A stretch of 64,000 nt of DNA, from assembly GCF_024218795.1 (NCBI RefSeq), contig NZ_CP100400.1:992001-1056000 (forward strand), given 5' to 3'. The stretch comes from Halorussus aquaticus (lineage in GTDB: Archaea; Halobacteriota; Halobacteria; Halobacteriales; Haladaptataceae). Numbering within the stretch: position 1 is the first letter of the stretch; each line of letters begins with the position of its first letter. The notes under the pieces are model-generated. The model was given only the letters and a program-made list of their open reading frames with translations. It was not told where the DNA came from and ran no database searches. Shown here piece after piece: positions 8,719 through 15,890 of this stretch. Position numbers and translations under genes: made by a program.

Positions 8719-9855
8719 ATGCCGTTTCGTCTGACCGAAGACCAGCGAGCGCTCCGCGAGGACGTGCGCGAGTTCGCCGAGTCCGAGATTCGCCCGCGAG
8801 CCATCGAACTCGACCGAAACGAGGAGTACCCCGGCGGCGTCTTGGCCGAACTGGGCGACCGGGGGTACGCGGGCATCACGCTCCCAGAGGAGTACGGCGG
8901 CCGCGGCGAGGGACTGGTCGAACTCGTCGTCCTCACGGAGGAACTCGCGGCGGCGATGATGACCGTCGCCAGCGCGCTCGCGCTCAATCTGGGCGTCGCG
9001 ACGATAATCAAACGATTCGGGACCGACGCCCAGCGCGAGGAGTACCTGCCCGAGATGGCGACCTTCGAGACGGTGGGCGCGCTCGGCCTCAGCGAGGCGA
9101 ACGCGGGCGCGAACAAACTGGAGATGGAGACGACCGCCGAGCGAGCAGGTGACGAGTGGGTCATCGACGGCCACAAGCAGTGGGTCACCAACTTCCAGCA
9201 CGCCGACGTCGTCCTCACCTACGCGAAGACGGGTCCCGACGCCGACGCGCCCCACAACGTCAGCGCGTTCCTCGTCCCGACCGAGGAGTTCGAGGTCGAG
9301 GAGGTGTGGGAGACCCTCGGCGCGCGTAACGTGAAGTCGCCCCGAGTTCGGCTGTCGGACGTGCGCGTGCCCGCCGAGAACCTCGTCGGCGAGGAGGGCG
9401 AGGCGTACGTCCAGCGCGGTGAGGTCCACACCGGCGTGAACGTCCCGGCCCGCGGGGTCGGCATCGCTCGGGCCGCGCTCGAAGATACTGTGGCGTACAC
9501 CGACGAGCGCGAGCAGTTCGACCGGTCCATCGGGGAGTTTCAGGGCGTCCGGTGGAACGTGGCGGAGATGGCCCAGCGCGCCGACGCGGCCCGCCTGCTG
9601 ACGCTCCGGGCCGCCGACCGCGCCGACCGGGGCGCGGACCCGACCCGAGAACTGGCGATGGCGAAGGTGCACGCGACCGAGGCCGCGGTCGAGAACGCCA
9701 ACGACGCGATGCAACTCCACGGCGGGAAGGGGTACACGACCGAGCATCACGTCGAGCGCTACCTCCGGGACGCGCGCCTGCTGACGATTGCGGGCGGGCC
9801 GAACGAACTTCACCGCAATTCGCTGGCCGACGCGGTGTACGCGGCCTCCGAGTGA
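8719..9855 (+). CDS. acyl-CoA dehydrogenase family protein, apparently lacking the usual catalytic Glu
   Basis: 378 residues from ATG 8719 (MPFRLTEDQRAL). An upstream GTG at 8647 in the same frame would overlap ilvA by 4 nt, but the added residues are not family-like. It has the standard N-terminal helical domain, the FAD-binding beta domain (GALGLSEANAGAN, then HKQWVTNFQHAD) and the C-terminal domain with REQFDRSIGEFQGVRW and MQLHGGKGYTTEH. Family members oxidise acyl-CoA thioesters with FAD. In the usual catalytic segment (YEGTxxIQR in relatives) this protein reads IAGGPNELHRN, putting Gly where the Glu base normally sits, and I see no Glu at the alternative isovaleryl-CoA dehydrogenase position. 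It lies between ilvA and lpdA, suggesting a linked acyl-CoA step. Confidence 0.85.
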   Translation: MPFRLTEDQRALREDVREFAESEIRPRAIELDRNEEYPGGVLAELGDRGYAGITLPEEYGGRGEGLVELVVLTEELAAAMMTVASALALNLGVATIIKRFGTDAQREEYLPEMATFETVGALGLSEANAGANKLEMETTAERAGDEWVIDGHKQWVTNFQHADVVLTYAKTGPDADAPHNVSAFLVPTEEFEVEEVWETLGARNVKSPRVRLSDVRVPAENLVGEEGEAYVQRGEVHTGVNVPARGVGIARAALEDTVAYTDEREQFDRSIGEFQGVRWNVAEMAQRADAARLLTLRAADRADRGADPTRELAMAKVHATEAAVENANDAMQLHGGKGYTTEHHVERYLRDARLLTIAGGPNELHRNSLADAVYAASE

Positions 9856-9925
9856 AACGCTAGCACGCCAATCTCGCCGCAAAATCCACCTGATTTTTCA
9901 CCACCAAGCCCGACTTACCGAACAT

Positions 9926-11350
9926 ATGGTCGTCGGAGACATCTCGACGGGAACGGACGTGTTGGTAATCGGCGCGGGACCGGGCGGTTACGTCGCCGCG
10001 ATTCGCGCGGGCCAGTTGGACCTCGACGTGACCCTCGTGGAGAAAGACGCCTACGGCGGGACCTGCCTCAACTACGGCTGCATCCCCTCGAAGGCGATGA
10101 TCACGGCCTCGGACCTCGCCCACGAGGCGGGCCACGCCGAGGAGATGGGCATCTACGCCGACCCCGAGGTGGAGATGGACGAGATGGTCGGCTGGAAGGA
10201 CGGCGTCGTGGACCAGTTGACCGGCGGCGTCGAGAAACTCGCCAAGGCCAACGGCGTCGAACTGATGGAGGGCCGCGCGGAGTTCGCCGACGAGAACAAG
10301 GCCCGCGTCGTCCACAGCGGCGGCGGACAGGGCTCGGAGACCGTCGAGTTCGAACACGCCATCGTTTCGACTGGAAGTCGCCCCATCGAGGTGCCGGGCT
10401 TCGACTTCGGCGACGACCCCGTGCTGGACTCCCGGCAGGCGCTCGCGCTGGACGAGATTCCCGAGAGCCTCGTCATCGTCGGCGCGGGCTACATCGGCAT
10501 GGAACTCGCGGGCGTCTTCGCCAAGTTGGGCACCGACGTGACGATAGTCGAGATGCTCGACTCCGTGCTGCCGGGCTACGAGGACGACCTCGCGCGCCCC
10601 GTCAAGAAGAAGGCCGAGGAACTCGGCGTCGACTTCCACTTCGGCGAAGCCGCCAGCGGGTGGGAGGAGTCGGGCGACGGCATCACCGTCACGACCGAGA
10701 ACGAGGAGGGCACCGTCTCGGAGTTCGGCGCGGAGAAGGTGATGGTCGCGGTCGGCCGCGAACCCGTCACCGACACGCTCGAACTCGACAACGCGGGCGT
10801 CGAGACCGACGAGGACGGCTTCATTCCGACCGACGACCGCGCGCGGACGAACGTCGAGCACATCCACGCCATCGGCGACGTGTCCGGCGAACCGATGCTC
10901 GCGCACGTGGCCAGCAAGGAGGGGCAGGTCGCCGCGGAGGTCATCGCGGGCGAACCCTCGGCGCTGGACTATCAGGCGGTCCCCGCCGCCGTCTTCACCG
11001 ACCCCGAGATAGGTACCGTGGGGATGACCGAGACCGAAGCCGAGGAGGAGGGCTTCGAGCCGGTCGTCGGCAAGTTCCCGTTCAACGCGTCGGGTCGTGC
11101 GCTCACGACCGGCCACGCCGACGGGTTCGTCCGCATCGTCGCGGACGAACCGAGCGGCTTCCTGCTCGGTGCCCAAATCGTCGGCCCGGAGGCCTCGGAA
11201 CTGATTGCCGAACTCGGTCTGGCTATCGAGATGGGCGCGACGCTGGAGGACGTCGCCGCGACGATTCACACCCACCCGACGCTCTCGGAGGCCGTGATGG
11301 AGGCCGCCGAGAACGCGCTCGGGCACGCGATTCACACGCTGAATCGGTGA
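9926..11350 (+). CDS. lpdA: dihydrolipoyl dehydrogenase (E3)
   Basis: 474 residues from ATG 9926; the frame is open further upstream but MVVGDISTGTDVLVIGAGPG is the family start. E3 reoxidises dihydrolipoamide on E2 with FAD and NAD+. Visible are the FAD-binding GAGPGG (~16-21), the redox disulfide CLNYGC (Cys47, Cys52), the NAD-binding GAGYIGMELAG, the second FAD motif HAIGDV and the C-terminal HTHPTLSEAV with the His-Glu pair. It completes the complex encoded from 3643, although ilvA and an acyl-CoA dehydrogenase gene lie between E2 and E3. A 70-nt spacer separates it from the previous gene, with a possible own promoter. Confidence 0.94.
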   Translation: MVVGDISTGTDVLVIGAGPGGYVAAIRAGQLDLDVTLVEKDAYGGTCLNYGCIPSKAMITASDLAHEAGHAEEMGIYADPEVEMDEMVGWKDGVVDQLTGGVEKLAKANGVELMEGRAEFADENKARVVHSGGGQGSETVEFEHAIVSTGSRPIEVPGFDFGDDPVLDSRQALALDEIPESLVIVGAGYIGMELAGVFAKLGTDVTIVEMLDSVLPGYEDDLARPVKKKAEELGVDFHFGEAASGWEESGDGITVTTENEEGTVSEFGAEKVMVAVGREPVTDTLELDNAGVETDEDGFIPTDDRARTNVEHIHAIGDVSGEPMLAHVASKEGQVAAEVIAGEPSALDYQAVPAAVFTDPEIGTVGMTETEAEEEGFEPVVGKFPFNASGRALTTGHADGFVRIVADEPSGFLLGAQIVGPEASELIAELGLAIEMGATLEDVAATIHTHPTLSEAVMEAAENALGHAIHTLNR

Positions 11351-11469
11351 ACTGCTGAAACCGGCCGGTCGTTCGCCGTTTCCTTCTGTCTCTCACAACT
11401 ACCTCACGAGAGTGTCCGGGGTCCGTTACCTACCAAGGAAATATGTTAGTCGATACCGTACCACATACC

Positions 11470-11679
11470 ATGTCTCGCTCCACAAACGGCGGACGGTCCC
11501 CGTTCGAGCGACTCCGGTCGCGCTTCGAGGAGACTGACCTCGTCTGTCCGAAGTGCCGGTACGACGACGCCGACGGCCGATGGCTGGCCGAGACCACGGG
11601 CGACCGCATCCAGTACCGCCACCTCTGTCCGAGTTGCGGGTACGTCCGGCGGCGGACGTTCAGACTCGGCGGAGAGTGA
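11470..11679 (+). CDS. small zinc-ribbon protein (HVO_0649-like)
   Basis: 69 residues. Two CxxC pairs, CPKC (~26-29) and CPSC (~55-58), flank RYDDADGRWLAETTGDRIQYRHL, giving a four-cysteine zinc ribbon. It resembles a haloarchaeal zinc-finger family I recall under the Haloferax label HVO_0649; the role is unknown. An in-frame ATG at 11443 would add nine residues (MLVDTVPHT) without family character, so I favour 11470. The protein could bind nucleic acid or act as a partner subunit; nothing in the neighbours decides this. Confidence 0.7.
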   Translation: MSRSTNGGRSPFERLRSRFEETDLVCPKCRYDDADGRWLAETTGDRIQYRHLCPSCGYVRRRTFRLGGE

Positions 11680-11852
11680 CCCGCCGACCCCCCGGTTTCG
11701 AGTCCGGAATGCGATAGGTCTCGACCGCCACAGCATCGAACTCCCGGAGTCATCCGGGTCCTCGGCCGCGGTCCTCCGGGCTAACACTCGTCGCTCACGG
11801 AAATCTGTCACACCCGACGCCCTTTTAGTCGCCACCGCGAAAAGGCGAGCAT

Positions 11853-12668
11853 ATGCAAGCAGTCACGCTCGGTCCAGAGGGCACGTACTCCCATCGGGCG
11901 GCCAGCGCAGTCACCGACGACGTGGACTTCCGCGAGTCGGTCACCGCCATCGTGGAGGCGGTAGCCGACGGCGAGTTCGACCGCGGCGTCGTCCCCATCG
12001 AGAACAGCATCGAGGGGAGCGTCACCGAGACGCTCGACGCGCTGACCGACCGAGAGGTCGCCGCCGTGCAGGAAATCGTCACCCCCATCCGGCACGCCTT
12101 GCTCGCTCGGGGCGAGGACTTCTCGGTCGTCGCCAGTCACTCGCAGGCGCTCGCGCAGTGCCGTAGCTACCTCGAATCCGAGTACCCCGACGCCGAACTC
12201 GAAGCGGTCGCCAGCACCGCGCGCGGTGTCGAACACGCCCGCGAGAACCCGGACGTGGCCGGTATCGGCCACCCTGCCAACGCCCACGAGAACGAGGCCG
12301 ACGACCTCCGAGTTATCGCCGAGGGGATTCAGGACCGGACCTCGAACGCCACGCGATTCCTCGTCATCGCGCCCACCGACGAGCGGTCGGACGCGGGCGG
12401 CAAGTCCTCGCTGGTGGTCTATCCGAACGCCAACTACCCCGGACTCCTGCTCGAACTTCTCGAACCGTTCGCCGACCGGGACATCAACCTGACGCGGGTC
12501 GAGTCGCGGCCGAGCGGCGAGCGACTGGGCGACTACGTGTTCCACGTGGACTTCGAGGCCGGACTCTACGAGGACCGCGCGCAGGCGGCCATCGCCGACG
12601 TCGAGGATATCGCGGAGAAGGGCTGGGTCCGGAAGCTGGGGTCCTACGACACGGAGCACGTCGTCTGA
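11853..12668 (+). CDS. pheA: prephenate dehydratase
   Basis: 271 residues with the two expected parts: a prephenate dehydratase domain (1-~180) beginning QAVTLGPEGTYSHRAA and containing VPIENSIEGSV and the catalytic-loop SNATRFLVI, and a C-terminal ACT domain (~190-271) with the phenylalanine-binding NLTRVESRPSGE. It converts prephenate to phenylpyruvate and is normally feedback-inhibited by phenylalanine. No chorismate mutase domain is fused. The AT-rich cttttag at about 11821-11827 lies ~25 nt before the ATG, implying a leaderless mRNA. Confidence 0.93.
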   Translation: MQAVTLGPEGTYSHRAASAVTDDVDFRESVTAIVEAVADGEFDRGVVPIENSIEGSVTETLDALTDREVAAVQEIVTPIRHALLARGEDFSVVASHSQALAQCRSYLESEYPDAELEAVASTARGVEHARENPDVAGIGHPANAHENEADDLRVIAEGIQDRTSNATRFLVIAPTDERSDAGGKSSLVVYPNANYPGLLLELLEPFADRDINLTRVESRPSGERLGDYVFHVDFEAGLYEDRAQAAIADVEDIAEKGWVRKLGSYDTEHVV

Positions 12669-12780
12669 GGCCGAGGCGGTACGATTCTGACGGGCGTTCC
12701 GAGACCCTCGAAAAACCGTGTCGCGCTCTTCTCCCGATTTCCGCACGGACATACGCCTGCCAACCGAGCGGCGGCGACTG

Positions 12781-12791
12781 AATTTTTAAGG
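12781..12791 (+). promoter_or_regulatory. TATA-like box of the Hsp20 gene
   Basis: The stretch aatttttaagg stands out in GC-rich surroundings and lies ~52 nt before the Hsp20 ATG. Transcription should then start near 12810-12815, giving a leader of roughly 30 nt that is mostly taken up by the hairpin at 12813-12832. Confidence 0.5.
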
Positions 12792-12812
12792 GAGACGGCG
12801 TCGCAGTTCCGA

Positions 12813-12832
12813 CCGGGCGACCGAACGCCCGG
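12813..12832 (+). promoter_or_regulatory. GC hairpin in the Hsp20 mRNA leader
   Basis: Perfect 7-bp arms ccgggcg (12813-12819) and cgcccgg (12826-12832) with a 6-nt loop end 8 nt before the ATG. This is within the predicted leader of a heat-shock gene, so a structure that hides or exposes the ribosome-binding region according to temperature or salt is conceivable. The stem is all G-C and so would be stable; the thermosensor idea is inference. Confidence 0.4.
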
Positions 12833-12840
12833 GGGACACA

Positions 12841-13290
12841 ATGTCAGGACGTAGGAATCCGTTCAAGGAGATAGAGGAGATGATGAACCGCATGAGCCGT
12901 CAGGTCGAGGAGTCGATGGGCGGTTCGGGGATGAGCGAGTTGACCGGCGGGCAGGGCGGTGCGGCCGTGGACGTGGCCGACCGCGGCGACGAGTTGGTCG
13001 TCACCGCGGACCTCCCCGGATACACCAAGGAGGACATCGACGTCGTGCTCAGGGGCGAGATGCTCCAGATTCAGGCCGAGAAGTCCCAAGAGTCCGAGGA
13101 GGGCGACGGTGAAGACGGCCGGTACATCCGGAAAGAGCGCCGCCACCAGTCGGTGAACCGGTCGGTGACGCTCCCCGAGGAGGTGGACGAGGACAACGTC
13201 TCCGCCGAGTTCCAGAACGGCGTGCTGACGGTGACGCTACCGAAGATGGGAGCGCAAGAGGGGGAGTCTCACCGCATCGACATCAGTTAA
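12841..13290 (+). CDS. hsp20: Hsp20/alpha-crystallin family small heat-shock protein
   Basis: 149 residues. The N-terminal ~45 residues are Met/Gly-rich and variable; the alpha-crystallin domain runs from ~38 to 140 (VVTADLPGYTKEDIDVVLRG, YIRKERRHQSVNRSVTLP, the conserved FQNGVLTVTLPK), followed by a short tail. Such proteins form oligomers that hold unfolded proteins in solution without ATP. Loss of the usual C-terminal IXI motif is apparent: the tail ends SHRIDIS, with IDI as a possible weak version. It has its own promoter and a hairpin in the leader. Confidence 0.92.
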   Translation: MSGRRNPFKEIEEMMNRMSRQVEESMGGSGMSELTGGQGGAAVDVADRGDELVVTADLPGYTKEDIDVVLRGEMLQIQAEKSQESEEGDGEDGRYIRKERRHQSVNRSVTLPEEVDEDNVSAEFQNGVLTVTLPKMGAQEGESHRIDIS

Positions 13291-13328
13291 GCGCAAACGC
13301 CTTCCGGTCCCACTCGTAATTCACTGGC

Positions 13329-13781
13329 ATGACGCTCGAAACAGGCGACGAGGCACCGACGGTCGAGGCCCGGAACCAGCGCGGCGAGACCGTCGAACTC
13401 GACTTTTCGGAACCCACGGTACTGTACTTCTACCCGCGGGACGACACGCCGGGTTGCACGACCGAGGCCGAGCAGTTCGACCGGGAACTGGAGAGCTACC
13501 ACGACGCCGGGGTCTCGGTCTTCGGCGTCTCGACCGACGACGTCGAGAGCCACGAGGAGTTCGCCGAGAAGTACGAGATACGGTTCGACCTGTTGGCCGA
13601 CCCCGAGAGCGACGTCGCCGACGCCTTCGGCGTCGATACGTCGAGCGGTGCGGCCGCGCGCACCACCTTCGTCCTCGCCGACGGCGAGGTGAAGGCGGTC
13701 TACGACGGCGTGGACCCCGACGGTCACGCACGCGACGTGTTGGGCGACATGCTCGACGACGGTCTGGTCGCGCTCGAATAG
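13329..13781 (+). CDS. bcp: thioredoxin-dependent peroxiredoxin, Bcp/PrxQ type, 1-Cys form
   Basis: 150 residues with the peroxiredoxin fold: FYPRDDTPGCTTEAEQF carries the peroxidatic Cys43 within the PxxxT/SxxC context. In E. coli Bcp a resolving Cys lies five residues later; here that position is Glu48 and no other Cys is present, so it should work as a 1-Cys enzyme using an external thiol. It reduces hydrogen peroxide and organic peroxides in the cytoplasm. It follows Hsp20 by 38 nt on the same strand, a plausible stress pairing. Confidence 0.9.
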   Translation: MTLETGDEAPTVEARNQRGETVELDFSEPTVLYFYPRDDTPGCTTEAEQFDRELESYHDAGVSVFGVSTDDVESHEEFAEKYEIRFDLLADPESDVADAFGVDTSSGAAARTTFVLADGEVKAVYDGVDPDGHARDVLGDMLDDGLVALE

Positions 13782-13837
13782 CCGTCCCGATAGCGCCGCG
13801 CCGACAGCACTTTTCTCTGCGACGCCGTTGGGCCGGT

Positions 13838-14347
13838 ATGTCCGACTCCGACGGGGAGCGGTCGCCGGTCGAGGCGACCGACCGGTCGGCGCTCGCGGTC
13901 GCGCTCGTCGGCGGATTCCAGTGGGCGATAACCGGCGCGTACGTCTTCCTGCTCGGTTTCTTGGTAGTCGCGTGGCACTTCCGAACCACCCGGACCCCGG
14001 TGTCGCTCGACCTCTCGTGGGCGTTCGCTGGCTTCGTCGCCGCGGCGTTCGTCGTCGGGTCGCTGTGGGTCCGAGCGCGCTCGCCCGCACCGGGCACTGC
14101 CGACTCGCGGGACGCCCACGACCGGCGTATCGAGGTGGTCGTCACGATGCTAGTCCTCGGCTTCCTGCTCCCGTTCGGCGTGCCGCGTCTGTTGGACCTG
14201 TTCGGCGTGACGCTCTCGGACCCGACTCTCGGGTTCGGTCTCGCGTACGTACTGGCGCTCACACTCTCGTACGGCCTCGTCTACGGTCTCGGCGTGCGGC
14301 CGTTCCTCGGTCCGAGACGGTCGGACCGACCGGACTTCGGGGAGTGA
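13838..14347 (+). CDS. haloarchaeal membrane protein of unknown function (four helices)
   Basis: 169 residues from ATG 13838. Four hydrophobic segments are visible at about 24-46, 63-83, 103-125 and 132-155, with a short acidic N-terminus (MSDSDGERSPVEATD) and a hydrophilic loop RARSPAPGTADSRDAHDRR between the second and third. I do not recognise a named family. It lies 56 nt after the peroxiredoxin gene on the same strand; the spacer has no strong promoter, so cotranscription is possible. Confidence 0.7.
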   Translation: MSDSDGERSPVEATDRSALAVALVGGFQWAITGAYVFLLGFLVVAWHFRTTRTPVSLDLSWAFAGFVAAAFVVGSLWVRARSPAPGTADSRDAHDRRIEVVVTMLVLGFLLPFGVPRLLDLFGVTLSDPTLGFGLAYVLALTLSYGLVYGLGVRPFLGPRRSDRPDFGE

Positions 14348-14565
14348 TGCCTCCTCTCGGTCCTCTCACAGTAGCGACGCGATTCCGTCGGCCGCTTCGT
14401 CGGCCCGAAGACACGTCGCCGACGTGCTACTCGCTCACTGACCGCCCGAGTGCCTTCCCCTCGCGGTCGTGTCATCGTTCAGGTCGCGAAAGCGAGAGGG
14501 TTACTCGCGGACCTCCTAGCACATAATGAAAAATTATTAAGAATTCTGGCGGTGTACCGTCTCTC

Positions 14566-15174
14566 ATGGCCCAAGAGACCATCGAACACGGAGTGAACCT
14601 AGAACAGTACGGCGCGTTCGTCGAGAACATGACCGAAAAGCCCGAGGAAGCGATGCTCGGACTCGGTGCGCGCGGCGTCGCCGAGGGACGAGCGATGCAC
14701 ACGCTGGCGAAACTCGACGCGTACAGGTACGGCGGCGAAGACATCCGGCGCGAGACCCGCGAGTTCACGTTCCAACTCGGCGCGCACAAGGAGGTAGAGG
14801 CCGACGCGGGGTTCGTGGACCCGGCCGACCGGCCGGAACCCGTCGAAGTCGCGCTGGCCGGACTCACCGGTTGCATCAACGCCACCGTCGGCATCGTCGC
14901 GATGGAGAACGACATCGACCTCGACGGACTCGAAACCACGGTCGGGCTAGACCTCGACCCGCGGGTTCTCTTCGGCGTCCACGGGACCGAGCGGTCCGAC
15001 GAGACCTACGACAACTTCGAGATCGACATCGACGTGAGCGGTCCGGACCTCACCGAAGCGGACGCCGAGACGCTCCGCGAGGGGGTGCGCCGCTCCCCGG
15101 TGTTCAACCTGATGTCGCTCCCCCACGAGATGTCGCCCGAAGTCCGGACGCGGGACGAACCGAAGGCGGCGTAG
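14566..15174 (+). CDS. OsmC family protein with one of the two redox cysteines replaced
   Basis: 202 residues of the OsmC/Ohr peroxidase fold. The first active-site cysteine is Cys103 in LAGLTGCINATV. The second, which in relatives lies in a CPV motif, is replaced by Ser at about residue 177 (RRSPVFNLMS). Standard OsmC enzymes reduce organic hydroperoxides through a disulfide between these two cysteines, so this member may use another thiol or have a binding role. The N-terminal ~60 residues are longer than in bacterial OsmC. An AT-rich promoter (aaaaattattaagaatt at 14528-14544) precedes the ATG. Confidence 0.82.
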   Translation: MAQETIEHGVNLEQYGAFVENMTEKPEEAMLGLGARGVAEGRAMHTLAKLDAYRYGGEDIRRETREFTFQLGAHKEVEADAGFVDPADRPEPVEVALAGLTGCINATVGIVAMENDIDLDGLETTVGLDLDPRVLFGVHGTERSDETYDNFEIDIDVSGPDLTEADAETLREGVRRSPVFNLMSLPHEMSPEVRTRDEPKAA

Positions 15175-15296
15175 TGCGACGACCTGAACCGGACGACTCC
15201 CGTCGTCCGCTGGACCCTTTTCGGCCCGGAACCGCCCGACGGAGACGGCGGTCGGCTACCGGGACTTCGACCGGAGCGACCGAACTGCTCGCTGGC

Positions 15297-15538
15297 ATGA
15301 CTGCGGAACTCTCCGACGACGACGAGGGGAAGGCCGTCGTCAACAGCAACCAGCGCATCGCCACCGTCACCGACTCGTCGGCGACACCGCCTACGTGGAC
15401 CCGAACTGGAGCGACGTCCCGGAGGACGCGATGCGGCGACTCGACTGGGACCGCAGCGACGACCAGTACACGATTCCGGCGTCGGCGTTCTCCGGCCTGA
15501 AGGACGACGAGGCGTCCCTCCGGGACGACCTGATGTGA
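15297..15538 (+). pseudogene. PRC-barrel-like small protein gene with a single-base frameshift
   Basis: The frame from ATG 15297 reads MTAELSDDDEGKAVVNSNQR then IATVTD, the usual beginning of short haloarchaeal PRC-barrel-like proteins. From about 15377 the expected continuation GDTAYVDPNWSDVPEDAMRR appears in another frame and runs through LDWDRSDDQYTIPASAFSGL to a TGA at 15536-15538. Adding one base near 15375-15377 would join both parts into an ~80-residue protein. It is either a recent pseudogene or an error in the sequence. Without the correction the first frame runs into unrelated Arg/Thr-rich residues and stops at 15498-15500. Confidence 0.65.
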
Positions 15539-15607
15539 CTCCGGTCGGCCCGGAACCGGATTCGGCGGGCACAAACGCTTATCCCGCCGGTCGCCGATAC
15601 GTCAGCC

Positions 15608-15859
15608 ATGAGTGAGGGGTCCTCCGACGAGGCGGGAGGCGAGGGTGCAGTGCCCGAACCGGTGAAGAAAGTCGTGCGGACGGTCACGCCGAGTTACCGC
15701 GGCCGACCGGACGCCGAGATGACGACCATCGGCATCGCGTACTTTCTGGGTCTCGTGGTGCTGTTGATTCCGTTTCTCCCGTTCATCGTCATCGTCTGGG
15801 TCGTCTCGAAAATCACGGGGTACTTCGCTCGCAAAGCGCCGACCGACCGAGTTCGCTGA
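15608..15859 (+). CDS. small membrane protein, DUF7535-like
   Basis: 83 residues: an acidic N-terminus (MSEGSSDEAGGEG), the segment VRTVTPSYRGRPDAEMTTIG, one long hydrophobic hairpin or helix pair at ~43-70 (FLGLVVLLIPFLPFIVIVWVV) and a basic tail. It resembles a short haloarchaeal family I recall as DUF7535; the function is unknown. Its stop codon lies inside a 21-bp tandem repeat that also reaches the end of the converging alanine dehydrogenase gene. Confidence 0.6.
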   Translation: MSEGSSDEAGGEGAVPEPVKKVVRTVTPSYRGRPDAEMTTIGIAYFLGLVVLLIPFLPFIVIVWVVSKITGYFARKAPTDRVR

Positions 15860-15890
15860 CGCCGATTACGAGTTCGCTGACGCCGATTAC
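15849..15890. repeat. 21-bp perfect tandem duplication at converging gene ends
   Basis: The 21-nt unit gagttcgctgacgccgatta plus c occurs twice back to back (15849-15869 and 15870-15890). The first copy contains the TGA stop of the small membrane protein gene; the second ends on the stop of the leftward dehydrogenase gene at 15887-15889. Either gene's 3' end could be the origin, so the duplication has created the short space between the two stops. Confidence 0.85.
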
